The position numbers and the translations under genes are program-made. From positions 1,240,001-1,304,000 of the forward strand of contig NZ_OY284433.1 of assembly GCF_958304185.1 (NCBI RefSeq): a DNA stretch of 64,000 nt, in the 5' to 3' direction. This DNA comes from an uncultured Erythrobacter sp. Lineage in GTDB: Bacteria > Pseudomonadota > Alphaproteobacteria > Sphingomonadales > Sphingomonadaceae. The notes under the pieces were generated by a model, which saw only the letters and a list, made by a program, of their open reading frames with translations, made no database searches and was not told the origin of the DNA. Each line of letters begins with the position of its first letter. Position 1 is the first letter of the stretch. Positions 14,486-23,959 of the stretch are shown one piece after another.

Positions 14486-17400
14486 TCACCAGCCGAAGCG
14501 GATCGACGCACGCAAACTGTAGCCGATATTGCCGAACTGGTTTTCCAGCCCGACTTCACCGGCGATCTTGTAACTGCCGTCCCCGCCCAGCGCGCGGGCG
14601 CGAGCGTACCAGCCGCTGTCGCGCCCTTCGGGGGTCAGCGTGAACTGCGCTCCATCGCCAAACTGCGCGCTCGTTGCGCCCAAATCACTCGTCAGCAATT
14701 CGCGCCAGCCACCTTCGGCCTCGATCCGGAACCAGCCATTGTCGCGCGCCTGCATACCCCACATATCGACGCCGACGGTGACGCCGCCATTGATGCCGAC
14801 TTCCTTGCTCGACCGGCCCTGAACCGTCAGGTCCAGCGCATCGCCGCCGCCAGTTTCCTCGTAGCCATCTTCCTTGAGGCGCAGGTAATCGACCACCAGC
14901 GAGGGGCGGAAGAAAAAGAACTGGCCGCCGCCTTCAATCGACACGCCGCCGCTGGCCGAGACGAAATCGCCGCTCCAGTCGCGGTTGATGGTGAGGTTTA
15001 CCGCGTCCTCCCCGGTTCCGCCCGCAAACACACGGCTGCCCGAATAGTCCGACTTACCCGCGCCGACGCGCGCAAAGCCGATCACCGGGCCAAACTTGCC
15101 GCGCCAGTGGACGCCGCCTTCGTAGCTGTCACCCATCACAGAATTGTCGAACGGGCCGGACGTGTGCTTGCTCCACAACCAGCTGCCCGTCACCCCGACC
15201 GCGCCGAACTTGCTGAGGTATTCCACCCCGCCGCGGAAACCGAGGCCGCTCAGGTCGAACGCCGCCGATTGGCCGCGGTCTTTTTCCGAATTCCAGTTGG
15301 CGAAATCGGCGATGATCCGGAACTTGCCTTCTTCATCGAACGGCGAGTTGGGGTCGAGGAAGTGCCGATCAAAGGCGCGCAGGCCTTGGCTCAACCCCTG
15401 AAAGGTGCCGCCCGCATAATCGGGCAGGGTCTGGGCGACATAGGCCTGGAACACTTCCGCCGTGCCGATCGACAAGAACAGGTCGGCGACCTTGTCATCC
15501 TCGGCTAGAGCGATGAACAGCTTGTCGAAAGCCGCGCTTTCGGCGGTGTTGAGGCCAAGCTCGCCGGTTGCCTTGCGGTTGATCGCGACGTTGATGGTGT
15601 TGCCATTCACCGCCAGCGCCGCCTTGTAGAGGAACGGCACCAGCGCAGAATCAGCGGTCAGGTTGCTCGCGCCAGTCAGGCTGCCGGCGGAGATCACCGC
15701 ATAGGTGCCCCCGGCAGTATTGAGGTCGGAAAGGCGGATGCGAATCTTGGAGCCGCTCGCAAAAGTGGCATTACCGGTGACGGTGATCGCGGTGTCGCTG
15801 CCCGCTGCCCCGCCCAGCGTCGCGCCGATCACGCCGGTCGCGCCGACATCGAGGCTGGCGATGGTGGTCGGGCCGTTCAGCGCGAGCGTCCCGCCGCTGA
15901 GGCCGACTGCGACATTTTGCGCATTCACCAGCCGCCCGCCGAACCCGGCGGTGTTGGCGATGGACAGCGTGCCAGCCCCGCCGCCGAAATCGACCGTGCC
16001 GCTGAAGGCTGCATCACCGCTCATCAGGAAGCGGTTGGTGCCGCCACCGAAGCTGATCGTGCCGCTCGCCACGCCGTCGGCCAGATCGAGCAAGTCGGAA
16101 CCGCTGCCGAAGCGGATATCGCCGATGATCGAGGGCGCGGCATTGCCGGCGGCAACCACAGTCTGGCGGACGATGCTGTCACCGGTGCGTGCCGAGAGGT
16201 CGATTGCGACATTGCGGTTCGAGGTCGCCAGCGCGCCGCTCGCGCTGATCGCGCCGCTGTTCTCGATCAGGCCGAGCGTGCCGGACCGGTCAACGATGGC
16301 AAAGGCCCCGCCACCGGACACCGTTGTCGCCGTGATCGACTTGGAGTTGCGCAGCACTGGGAGCGACGCGCCCGCCCCGATCAGCACCCCGGTTGCATCG
16401 CCCGTGGTGGTGCCGGAGACCGTCGCGGCGATGGTGCCGCCGTTGCTCAGGATCGGCACGGTCGTGCCTGCCGCAAGCTCAAGAGCGGTGGCATTGGCCC
16501 CGCGCGCGGCGGCACCGATCTGACCGTTGATCTGCATCCCGTTGGCGATGGTAACGTTCCCGCTGCGCCCGCCGATCCGCATCCCGGTGCCGTTCACGCC
16601 GGTATAGACCCCGTCGCCCAAAATCGTGCCGGCCATGACGATACCGAAATTGTTGGCTGTGCCTTCGGTCGCGCCGATGGCGATATTGCTCGTCCCGCCG
16701 ATCTGCACCGCGGGCGCCGCGCCGTAGGCAATGATCCGGGTGTTGCCTTCCTTGGCATCCTCGATCCCGTCCTTGTCCTCGTCATTGTCAGTTGTGACGA
16801 GATCGGCCGGGGCGATTTCAAAGATGATGCCCTTGGCGACATTGCCTTCGATCACCAAAGCGCTGCCGCCTTGCAGCAGATCGTCCGCATCGAGCCGCGA
16901 GGCGTCAGCCGGGGCAGGGACCGAGCGATAGCCGCTCACCGTGATAGCGCTCTGCACCCGCAGCGCGCCGCCAAGATTGCCGCCCAGCACCGCGCCCTGC
17001 GCATTGGCTCCGCGCGCGGTGATCTCACCCGCCAGCCGGACATTGCCGGAAACATTGCCAACCGCAACGCCGACCGAATTGTTGCCAGTCACGGTGGTCT
17101 TGCCGTCATGAGTGAAGGTGCCGGTGATCGGGCCACTGGCGCGGATGCCAGCGGAGTTGTTGCCCTCGACCACAATCGTGCCGGAGTGGACGAGATTGCC
17201 GGTCAGCGCACCATCGATGCGGATCGCGGTGCGGCCGCTGCCGATGGCGAATGGCCCGTCGATGTCGCCATCATTGTCGCTGTCAGTGGGAGTATAGGTC
17301 TCGTCGATCGTGATCGTGCCGGTATTGGTGATGTTGGCCGTGCGCGGGCCGGTCACCAGGATGCCGGTCGCATCATTGGCATTGCTGATCGTGATATTGC

Positions 17401-17626
17401 CCGCGTTGGTGACCGCGTTGTTGCTGTCGACCGTCACCGCCGTGCCGCTGGTCACGGTGACCGAGCCTGCGGTCTCGATCCGCACGTCATTGGGCTGGCC
17501 GCCGTTCACGGTCGAGGTCACGACCGGCGTGGTGCGCGCGGTGCTGATGACGGTCTGAGCGGCGAGGGGCTGCGCAAGGGCGACAAGCGCCGTCCCGGCA
17601 AGAAGCGTGCGGTGCAGGGCAGTCAT
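14486..17626 (-). CDS. Autotransporter with repetitive passenger and C-terminal barrel
   Basis: A 1046-residue surface protein. The ATG at 17624-17626 follows AGGAGA and gives a clean signal peptide ending PLAAQ-T. Earlier in-frame codons are unlikely. Residues about 25-650 are glycine/alanine/threonine-rich short repeats of the NTGTITI / NAGNITISN kind, expected to form a beta-helix. Residues about 780-1046 form the autotransporter barrel, ending in an aromatic residue (SIRFGW). Two acidic aspartate motifs resemble calcium-binding loops: DSDNDGDIDG near residue 115 and DNDEDKDGIEDAKEG near residue 280. It lies 75 bp downstream of the STN-type TonB receptor on the same strand and may be controlled by the FecI/FecR pair. 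Passenger function unknown. Confidence 0.85.
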   Translation of the reverse strand: MTALHRTLLAGTALVALAQPLAAQTVISTARTTPVVTSTVNGGQPNDVRIETAGSVTVTSGTAVTVDSNNAVTNAGNITISNANDATGILVTGPRTANITNTGTITIDETYTPTDSDNDGDIDGPFAIGSGRTAIRIDGALTGNLVHSGTIVVEGNNSAGIRASGPITGTFTHDGKTTVTGNNSVGVAVGNVSGNVRLAGEITARGANAQGAVLGGNLGGALRVQSAITVSGYRSVPAPADASRLDADDLLQGGSALVIEGNVAKGIIFEIAPADLVTTDNDEDKDGIEDAKEGNTRIIAYGAAPAVQIGGTSNIAIGATEGTANNFGIVMAGTILGDGVYTGVNGTGMRIGGRSGNVTIANGMQINGQIGAAARGANATALELAAGTTVPILSNGGTIAATVSGTTTGDATGVLIGAGASLPVLRNSKSITATTVSGGGAFAIVDRSGTLGLIENSGAISASGALATSNRNVAIDLSARTGDSIVRQTVVAAGNAAPSIIGDIRFGSGSDLLDLADGVASGTISFGGGTNRFLMSGDAAFSGTVDFGGGAGTLSIANTAGFGGRLVNAQNVAVGLSGGTLALNGPTTIASLDVGATGVIGATLGGAAGSDTAITVTGNATFASGSKIRIRLSDLNTAGGTYAVISAGSLTGASNLTADSALVPFLYKAALAVNGNTINVAINRKATGELGLNTAESAAFDKLFIALAEDDKVADLFLSIGTAEVFQAYVAQTLPDYAGGTFQGLSQGLRAFDRHFLDPNSPFDEEGKFRIIADFANWNSEKDRGQSAAFDLSGLGFRGGVEYLSKFGAVGVTGSWLWSKHTSGPFDNSVMGDSYEGGVHWRGKFGPVIGFARVGAGKSDYSGSRVFAGGTGEDAVNLTINRDWSGDFVSASGGVSIEGGGQFFFFRPSLVVDYLRLKEDGYEETGGGDALDLTVQGRSSKEVGINGGVTVGVDMWGMQARDNGWFRIEAEGGWRELLTSDLGATSAQFGDGAQFTLTPEGRDSGWYARARALGGDGSYKIAGEVGLENQFGNIGYSLRASIRFGW

Positions 17627-17701
17627 CGGGGTATTCTCCTGGTGCTTTTCACCAAGAGACGGAGGCACGGCTGCGCAGCCTTGGCTGCGGCGCGAAAAAA
17701 A

Positions 17702-20071
17702 TCAGAAGCGCGTGTCGAACCCGATGCGGATCGTGCGCGGCTGGAGCGGCGTGATTTGTTCGCGGCCAGTGGTGAACGGCGTGCCGAGCGCGAAGCGATT
17801 CCCTTCGCTCCCCGCTATGTTGGTGACCGAGAGCGTCAGCCCCGCATTCTCGCGCCCGAAGCGCAGGATCAGCCCGCTGTCGAGGTAATCGCCCTGCAAT
17901 TCGCCCAGCTCCGGCCCGATCCCGAGCCGGGATTTGCCGACATAGCTGACCCAACCATCCGCCTCGATCGCGGTGCCATTGTCGAAGGCGCGCCGCCATG
18001 CGAGCCCCGCCCGGCCCGAAAAGCGCGCGATATTGGGAATGCGGCTGAGGCGGGCGAGCGCGATCAGCACCGGCTCGTCCACATCACTGTCATTGAGAGT
18101 CGCGCCGGCCTCAGCCCGCAGTCCGGGGGCGAGGCGGACGCTGCCCGAAACGCTCGCCGCCCAGATCGTGCCATTGCCGATATTCGCGGTCGACGGCAGG
18201 CCGCCATCGTCGATGAAATCGGCCTGAATGTCACGCCAACGGGTGTACGAGACGCTGGCAGCGAGGTCGAAAGGCCCGCGTCCCGGAAGGCCCCAGCCGC
18301 CGCCAACCTCGATAGTGCGGGCGTAGTCGGAGCGGAACTGGCGCACGAAATCGCCAAAGACAGCCAGCCCACCGGGACGGAAGCCCTCCTGATAGCGGAC
18401 ATAGGCCCGGCCCTGATCCGCGATATCGACCAGCACCGAGGCCGACGGCAGATAGGCAGTCTCACGCCGCTCGGCCGTCACGGCGCGGCCCGCGAGCGCG
18501 ACTTGCAGCGCGACATTCTCACCCTCACCGCCAATTTCGACATTGGTGACACGCAGGCCCGCCGCCAGCGTCACGGCCGGGAACAGGCGATAGCTGGCCT
18601 CGCCATAGCCGGTGATTTCAAACACGGTGTTCTCGACCCCGGTTGCCGCCGCCGCAGGTTCCCCCGCCGGGCCGAGCGCGCGGGTCAGCGTGTTGCGGTT
18701 GTCGATTACACTGGTGCCGAGCACCCAGCCGAATTGCTCGCCCACCGGCTGCCAGATCCGGGTTTCATTCGCGATCATGCGGGTTTCGTTGCGCTGGCGG
18801 AACAAGCGCGGCGGGCCGCCCGGTTCGGTCGCATCATACCGCTCGGTCAGGTCTTGCGCGCCGATCCCGGTCGAGGACTTGATCCGCACTTCGCCGATCT
18901 GCCCGGTGATGACCAACTGGCCTTGCCCGTATTGCGCGCGGCTGCCTTCGGTGACCTGCGCCGAGCTGATAAGGCGCGCGCCCCGGCGGTCGGCATATTG
19001 GCTGTCGTCAGCCTCGGTATCCTGCCCCAGCACGATCACATCCGCGCTCCAGCCCGGTGCGATGTCGACGCGCAGCGCTGCGCGGCCTGACAGGATCGCT
19101 GTGCGATTGACGTTGCTGCGGCCGATTTCGGGCTTGTCGATATAGCCGCCGAGGCTGGCGACATCGATGTTGGCGCGCAATGTCGCCGTCTCGCCCACCA
19201 CCGGCAGGTTCAGTGTGGCGTGAAGGTCGCCGCCCGGCTCGCCGTCCGCAATCGCGCTGGCCCCGCCCGAGACGACGAGGCTGGTTTCCCTCGCCTCCGG
19301 CGCGCGCGGCACCAGCCGGATGATCCCGCCCAGCGAGCCTGCGCCATAAAGCGTGCCCTGCGGCCCTTCGAGGATTTCGACCCGCTCCATGTCGGACAGG
19401 CGCAGATCAGGGTCGGGCGCGTTGTAGCTGAGCCGCAGGTCGCCGAAATACTGGCCCACGGTGGCCTGCGTCGGCCCGGTGAAGCTCGAATCCGCAATGC
19501 CGCGAATGAACAGCTTGTTGCGCCCGCTGCCGAGATAGGTCGAACTGACCGTAGCGGCGCGCTGCATGATCTTCTCGGTCCCGCCCACCCCGCCGCGTTC
19601 GAGCACCGCGCCGTCGAGCAGCGTCACCTGCCCCGCGATCTCGGCGAAGGTCAGATCGCGCTTGCTGGCGGTGACGATGATCGGCGCGCCTTCGGTCTCA
19701 GGCGGGACAGTAGTCGTGGTAGCGGTGGCTGCAACGCGCAACGGACGCGGGCGTTGCATCACTGAAGCGCGGCGCGGCGGCGCCGCCACCAGCCGCCATG
19801 CCTTCGGCCCGACCTTGACCGCCTGCATCCCGCTCGCCCGGGCGAGCTTCCTCACCGCGCTTGCAGCATCCATCCGGCCCTTGATTCCGGCCATCCGTTG
19901 CCGCCCCAATGCAGGGTCAGCGATAACGATGCTGGCATCTGTCGCCCGTGCAATCGCAATCGCGGCCTCGGCCACCGTACCAGCCGGAATCGCCAGCTCG
20001 CGCGCCTGTGCAGCCAGCGGCGCAGGCGCGACCAGCGCGGCCACAATGGCAAGAGGGACGAAGGCTCTCAC
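17702..20071 (-). CDS. TonB-dependent receptor with N-terminal STN signalling domain
   Basis: A 789-residue FecA-type transducer and transporter. It starts with GTG at 20069-20071 and has a signal peptide ending PLAAQ-A. An STN (secretin/TonB short N-terminal) domain covers about residues 25-95 and would contact FecR in the periplasm. A threonine-rich linker leads to the plug (with DMERVEILEGPQGTLYGAGSLGG) and a barrel ending in phenylalanine (RIGFDTRF). It follows fecR by 4 bp and fecI further up. This order is the usual cell-surface signalling cassette. The ligand cannot be deduced: no siderophore or sugar genes adjoin. Confidence 0.9.
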   Translation of the reverse strand: MRAFVPLAIVAALVAPAPLAAQARELAIPAGTVAEAAIAIARATDASIVIADPALGRQRMAGIKGRMDAASAVRKLARASGMQAVKVGPKAWRLVAAPPRRASVMQRPRPLRVAATATTTTVPPETEGAPIIVTASKRDLTFAEIAGQVTLLDGAVLERGGVGGTEKIMQRAATVSSTYLGSGRNKLFIRGIADSSFTGPTQATVGQYFGDLRLSYNAPDPDLRLSDMERVEILEGPQGTLYGAGSLGGIIRLVPRAPEARETSLVVSGGASAIADGEPGGDLHATLNLPVVGETATLRANIDVASLGGYIDKPEIGRSNVNRTAILSGRAALRVDIAPGWSADVIVLGQDTEADDSQYADRRGARLISSAQVTEGSRAQYGQGQLVITGQIGEVRIKSSTGIGAQDLTERYDATEPGGPPRLFRQRNETRMIANETRIWQPVGEQFGWVLGTSVIDNRNTLTRALGPAGEPAAAATGVENTVFEITGYGEASYRLFPAVTLAAGLRVTNVEIGGEGENVALQVALAGRAVTAERRETAYLPSASVLVDIADQGRAYVRYQEGFRPGGLAVFGDFVRQFRSDYARTIEVGGGWGLPGRGPFDLAASVSYTRWRDIQADFIDDGGLPSTANIGNGTIWAASVSGSVRLAPGLRAEAGATLNDSDVDEPVLIALARLSRIPNIARFSGRAGLAWRRAFDNGTAIEADGWVSYVGKSRLGIGPELGELQGDYLDSGLILRFGRENAGLTLSVTNIAGSEGNRFALGTPFTTGREQITPLQPRTIRIGFDTRF

Positions 20072-20075
20072 AGGA

Positions 20076-20999
20076 TCACTCGGCCGCGATCACCCAGCCC
20101 TTGCCGCGCGGCGTGACCCGCACACCGAGCAGCGCTTCAAGCGCGCGGGGATCGGCCCGCACCTGATCAAGCGCGATGCTCCCGGCAAGGCGAATGTCAC
20201 TGGGGGCTGCGGTAATGGCAATGCCGGTGGCGCGGGTGAGTTCAGCCGCGATTTCAGCGAGGCTCGCCGCCTCGAAACTGATCCGCCCGCGGGTCCATTC
20301 GCCAACCGCCTGCGGATCGATGGGCCCGACCCAATACCGCTCACCCGTCCGCACGGCCCGCTCGCCTGCATCCACCCTGAGCGCCTGTGCTTCGGGGTTC
20401 ACGATCACCGCCCCCTCGGCCACGGCGAGATCGAGCGTCTGGCCCGACAGCCGCACATCGAACACCGTCCCGGCATCAACCAGCCGGTCGTCGCCCGCCG
20501 TCAGCACGAAAGGATCGGCGGCGTCGTGGCGAATGGTGAACAGCGCCTGCCCACCTTCAAGCCGCGCCGCGCGATCACCCAGCACCGCCAAGCGGCTTCC
20601 ACCGCTCAGTTCCACCGTGCTGCCATCGTCCAGCGCGATCAGCCGCGTCTCACCCGGGGCGGTGGCGTAGAGCGTCTCGCCTTGCGGGCCGAACCCAAAC
20701 ATAAAGCTGAGTGCCAGCACCAGCGACGCGGCAATCGCCCCACCCAGCCACGCGCGGCGAGTGGTCAGCCAGCCGCCCGGCGGGTTATCATTGGCGGCGG
20801 GGGTGAAGTCCGGCTCGGGTATCGAGTCCAGCACCGCGTCCGCCTCATCCAGCGCGAATTGCACCCCGTCATAGGCGTCCGCGTGCTGCGCGTCCGCCTC
20901 AAGCCAAGCGGTAAAGCCGTCCCAATCAGCAAAGTCGGGCTCGCGCGTCAGCATAGCCCATGCGAGGGCCTGTTCGCGGATCGGCTGGTCAGGTCTCAT
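20076..20999 (-). CDS. fecR: FecR-family anti-sigma factor
   Basis: A 307-residue single-pass membrane regulator that holds the neighbouring sigma factor until the TonB receptor signals. The N-terminal cytoplasmic part has EQALAWAMLTREPDFADWDGFTAWLEADAQHADAYD, a typical FecR_N domain. A membrane helix follows at about residues 90-110 (LGGAIAASLVLALSFMFGF), then the periplasmic FecR domain with YATAPGETRLIALDDGSTVELSGGS. A GTG three bases upstream of the ATG (at 21000-21002) is equally well placed behind AGGAGA. It sits between sigma factor and receptor genes on the same strand. Confidence 0.92.
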   Translation of the reverse strand: MRPDQPIREQALAWAMLTREPDFADWDGFTAWLEADAQHADAYDGVQFALDEADAVLDSIPEPDFTPAANDNPPGGWLTTRRAWLGGAIAASLVLALSFMFGFGPQGETLYATAPGETRLIALDDGSTVELSGGSRLAVLGDRAARLEGGQALFTIRHDAADPFVLTAGDDRLVDAGTVFDVRLSGQTLDLAVAEGAVIVNPEAQALRVDAGERAVRTGERYWVGPIDPQAVGEWTRGRISFEAASLAEIAAELTRATGIAITAAPSDIRLAGSIALDQVRADPRALEALLGVRVTPRGKGWVIAAE

Positions 21000-21038
21000 C
21001 ACACGGTTTCTCCTGCCAACAAGACGGAGCCGATCGCC

Positions 21039-21557
21039 TCATGCCTCATCGATCACCTCCCGCACAGCCACGATTTTACCGTAGGCGCGGCGCAGATCGC
21101 TCTCGACCGTACTGAGGCTGACCCCGAATTCATCGGCGAGCTGGCGCTGGGTGACCCCTTCGATCCGGTGGCGGCGGAACATCGCAGCGGCCCGGTCGCC
21201 CACCTCGTTCAAGGCCTGTTCGACCAGAGCAACGTGCTGGCGCGCGGCGATGATGCGGGTCGCATCGGGCGCTGGCGCGATATTGTCGGTGAGGCCGGGC
21301 TGGGCTTCGGACCACGCCCGGTCACGCAAGGTGCCCTGACGCTCGGCCCGGTAACGGTCGATCATCAGACGGTCGGCCGCACGCATCATGTAGCCGATGC
21401 CGGTTGCGGCCACAGGATCGGGCGCGGCAGCCAGCCTTAGCCACAGCTCCTGCACCAGATCCTCTGCCGCATAGCCCGCGCCGCGCGCGCGCAGAAAGCG
21501 CAGCAAGCGCGTCCGGTTGGCGAGATAGGCCTGCTCGATTGGGGCGGTGGGGGCCAT
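21039..21557 (-). CDS. fecI: FecI-like ECF RNA polymerase sigma factor
   Basis: About 172 residues from the ATG at 21555-21557 (a GTG 15 bases upstream is an alternative). Region 2 contains LLRFLRARGAGYAAEDLVQELWLRL and region 4 contains MFRRHRIEGVTQRQLADEFGVSLSTVESDLRRAY, typical of iron-starvation-type sigma factors. It lies 39 bp upstream of fecR and would direct transcription of the TonB receptor and perhaps the autotransporter. Regulation is probably by the receptor's STN domain through FecR. Confidence 0.9.
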   Translation of the reverse strand: MAPTAPIEQAYLANRTRLLRFLRARGAGYAAEDLVQELWLRLAAAPDPVAATGIGYMMRAADRLMIDRYRAERQGTLRDRAWSEAQPGLTDNIAPAPDATRIIAARQHVALVEQALNEVGDRAAAMFRRHRIEGVTQRQLADEFGVSLSTVESDLRRAYGKIVAVREVIDEA

Positions 21558-21815
21558 CGGGAGTCCGGACACGGTAAGGGCGAAGAGTGGTCGAAGCTTG
21601 TCCGCCCCGCGCCTGAACCCAGGACGAACGCGGGTCTCTTAGGCGCAAATCTCTCGCCCGAACAGGCCGTGCAGAAGCACGGCCCTGCCGCAGCCGCCCT
21701 CCACCGCAGCGTTAGGGCGGTTCGCGGACGCGGGCGCAGGTGGCTGATTTATGTGAGTGCCGCTTGTCCGCCCCAGCCGCAGCATCGTGCCTGCCTACTA
21801 ACGGAGGACATTCCC

Positions 21816-22178
21816 ATGGCAGATACCATCAACACCGGCGAAACCCGCGAACTGATCGCTTCGAACAAGGTCGAAGGCACCGCTGTCTATGATATGGGCG
21901 GCGAACGGCTCGGCACCGTGAACAATTTCATGGTTGATAAGCGTTCGGGCAAGGCTGAATATGTTGTAATGCAGTTCGGCGGGTTCCTCGGCATCGGCGC
22001 CGATTACTATCCGATTCCCTGGAAGATGCTCAACTACAGCACCGATCGCGGCGGCTATGTAGTCGATCTCGACAAGGATCGGCTCCAGGACGCACCGCGC
22101 TATGCTGACAATGACGAACCGGATTACAACGCCGGTTACGGCCAGCAGGTCTATTCCTACTACGGCGTGACCTACTAA
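21816..22178 (+). CDS. PRC-barrel domain protein
   Basis: A 120-residue soluble protein with a single PRC-barrel (about residues 14-85, VEGTAVYDMGGERLGTVNNFMVDKRSGKAEYVVMQFGGFLG). Such domains occur in photosynthetic reaction-centre H subunits and in RimM, and as stand-alone proteins with unknown binding roles. The ATG at 21816 has a strong GGAGGA eight bases upstream, whereas longer readings lack one. The tail is tyrosine-rich. It stands alone, with a terminator hairpin right after it. Stand-alone PRC proteins in sphingomonads are often stress or stationary-phase associated, but nothing here proves this. Confidence 0.88.
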   Translation: MADTINTGETRELIASNKVEGTAVYDMGGERLGTVNNFMVDKRSGKAEYVVMQFGGFLGIGADYYPIPWKMLNYSTDRGGYVVDLDKDRLQDAPRYADNDEPDYNAGYGQQVYSYYGVTY

Positions 22179-22187
22179 GCTGATCCG

Positions 22188-22214
22188 ATGGCCCCGCTAC
22201 AATGGCGGGGCCAT
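22188..22214. terminator. Hairpin between PRC-barrel and SemiSWEET genes
   Basis: ATGGCCCCGC and GCGGGGCCAT form a perfect 10-bp stem with a 7-base loop between two convergent genes. It overlaps the last base region of the SemiSWEET stop codon. No T tract follows, yet its place suggests termination both ways. Confidence 0.65.
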
Positions 22215-22516
22215 CACTCCACCGGATCGATTGCTTCGGCGACTTCTTCGATCTTGCGTTGCGGCAGCGCGATCATGCCGAGAATGAACAGGGCAAAGCA
22301 CAGGCAGATCGCGTTGGGGATGACCAGCGTCCATTCGCTCTTGAGCACCCCGAACGTCGTCCAAGCTGCAAACGCCAACGCCGTCAGCGCAAACATCGCA
22401 AGCGACAGCCCTTTGGTGGATCGTTCGCGGATGATCTTCCAAGCCTGCGGCGTAAAGCTCGCCACCGAGGCACAGGCACCGATGGTGCCGACAATGCTCA
22501 CCCAATCGATAGTCAT
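22214..22516 (-). CDS. SemiSWEET family sugar transporter
   Basis: A 100-residue membrane protein with three helices and the PQ-loop motif FTPQAWKIIRERSTKGLSL in the first helix and loop. Such half-transporters dimerise to carry small sugars across the inner membrane. The ATG at 22514-22516 is preceded by GGAGG four bases away, so a longer reading is not needed. The C-terminal tail is acidic (KIEEVAEAIDPVE). No sugar genes adjoin; substrate unknown. Confidence 0.88.
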   Translation of the reverse strand: MTIDWVSIVGTIGACASVASFTPQAWKIIRERSTKGLSLAMFALTALAFAAWTTFGVLKSEWTLVIPNAICLCFALFILGMIALPQRKIEEVAEAIDPVE

Positions 22517-22654
22517 GACGCCTCCACCTGTTCCGGGGCTGTCCGTTGCCAACGGTTGCCGCAGGACTGGAGCAGCCAGCGCATTTACCCATAACCTGGG
22601 TTCGAGACTCGCCGGGGAATGCGACCGGCGGACGCAACGGGACGGCGGCGAGCC

Positions 22655-23392
22655 CTATGTCCGGTTGAAATGCAGGTAGTTACTATTGAACATCGCCACC
22701 TTCTTCAGGTGCTTAAGGTCAACGATCTTTAGCTGCCGGTCGGACAGTTCGATCAAGCCCTCACGCCGCATTTCCTGCAATGTGCGATTGAGATGCACCG
22801 GGCTTAGCCCATTGGCTTCGGCCAAGTGGTTCTGGGTGATCGGCAACTCAAACGTAAGCCCTGTCGCCAGCCCTACCGCCTGCAACCGGTAGTAAAGCTC
22901 CACGAACAGATGCGCGAGCCGCTCCAGCGCGGAACGCTGTCCGATCGACAGCAGCCATTGGCGCTGGATGCCGGAGGCGACCATTTCGTGCCACAGGAGC
23001 GCGCGGATCAAGTTCGGGCGTTGGTCGATCACTTCCTGAAACTGCTCAGGTTCGATCTCGAAAAATCTCACGCTTGTCAGCGCGCCGATCGAATGATCGA
23101 GCTCGCTCAGGATATAGACATTGAGATCGCAGAAATCGCCCGGCAGGAAAAAGCCGACGATCTGCCGGCGCCCATCCGGCAAGTCCTTGTAGCGGCACGC
23201 CCAGCCCGACACGAGCAGGCGGACGACCGAAGGGTTCTCCCCCTCACGGGCAATGTCGCTGCGCGCACCAAGTTTGCGGATCGGGCCTGTTTCCAGCGCT
23301 GAAAGCGCTACGCGATCGGCATGGTCGAGCGCCATGTAGCGGCTGAGCAGCCGGAACAATGGTTCCGTCCCGGCATCGGTCATAGTGGCCAT
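22655..23392 (-). CDS. Crp/Fnr-family transcriptional regulator (paralogue A)
   Basis: About 245 residues, with three in-frame ATG candidates (23410, 23392, 23383), none with a clear ribosome site. The N-terminal cyclic-nucleotide-like beta barrel (about residues 30-140) has RQIVGFFLPGDFCDLNVYILSELDHSIGALTSV. The C-terminal winged helix has ITQNHLAEANGLSPVHLNRTLQEMRREGLIEL. It has none of the cysteine clusters of Fnr, so it is probably not an oxygen-sensing iron-sulfur protein. It is a paralogue of the regulator at 26552-27304; both end with a matching KxxHDL..LxxVAxFxSxYL-type tail. Role unknown, presumably stress or general control. Confidence 0.85.
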   Translation of the reverse strand: MATMTDAGTEPLFRLLSRYMALDHADRVALSALETGPIRKLGARSDIAREGENPSVVRLLVSGWACRYKDLPDGRRQIVGFFLPGDFCDLNVYILSELDHSIGALTSVRFFEIEPEQFQEVIDQRPNLIRALLWHEMVASGIQRQWLLSIGQRSALERLAHLFVELYYRLQAVGLATGLTFELPITQNHLAEANGLSPVHLNRTLQEMRREGLIELSDRQLKIVDLKHLKKVAMFNSNYLHFNRT

Positions 23393-23561
23393 CAATATCG
23401 ATCCCGGCATAAGTCAGGCTGGAACACCCGGCCTGCTTGGAAGCGAATACGCAATAAAGGACACTAACCCAAATCATCATTCCGGCCATGATGTGTGCGA
23501 CCGGATGACTTGCAAATCCGGCATAACGTCTGGCTCGCTCACGGGTACTGCGGCGTTGGTG

Positions 23562-23807
23562 TCAGTAATTGCCGGGCGGATCGCTTGCGGGAAAGCTCTG
23601 GTCGCTGGCTTCGTCGACGCCCGTCCACTTGCGGCCGGGGGAATCGCGCATCGCTGCGGGGCCGGAATCGCGGACGTCATCATTGGACTGGCGCGGCTGG
23701 TTGCCCGCAAAGGCGGCATTGCCGTGGCTGCTGCTGCGGCCACCCAGCTTGCGGGACAACGCATAGGCCGCGCCGCCGAGGGCGACCATCGTGAGGATCA
23801 TTCGCAT
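23562..23807 (-). CDS. Small single-pass membrane protein, hypothetical
   Basis: An 81-residue protein. Residues 1-20 form a short hydrophobic segment (ILTMVALGGAAYALSRKLGG), followed by a polar tail with the conserved-looking ending VDEASDQSFPASDPPGNY. That ending is found in many short sphingomonad proteins (recalled pattern). An AAGGAGC ribosome site lies before the ATG. It stands alone between a Crp/Fnr gene and the PAS kinase. Function unknown. Confidence 0.75.
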   Translation of the reverse strand: MRMILTMVALGGAAYALSRKLGGRSSSHGNAAFAGNQPRQSNDDVRDSGPAAMRDSPGRKWTGVDEASDQSFPASDPPGNY

Positions 23808-23959
23808 AATGTGCTCCTTTGCATGCGAACCATTCTCTGCCTCTGGGAGCGCGTGTCCCTATCGTGCGTTAGTAGCCTCACAGGTGCTTTTCCCCAGACC
23901 AACTTATGTTAATCCCGTGCCCTGCCCCATCGCTTATGCCCCCCTCGAGAGGCGACTTA

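Noticed and set aside
15917..19090. A plus-strand open frame of more than 1000 codons
   Set aside because: It is antisense to the autotransporter and the STN receptor, both with strong family features; the frame stays open only because of high GC codon use. Its product has no recognisable domain.
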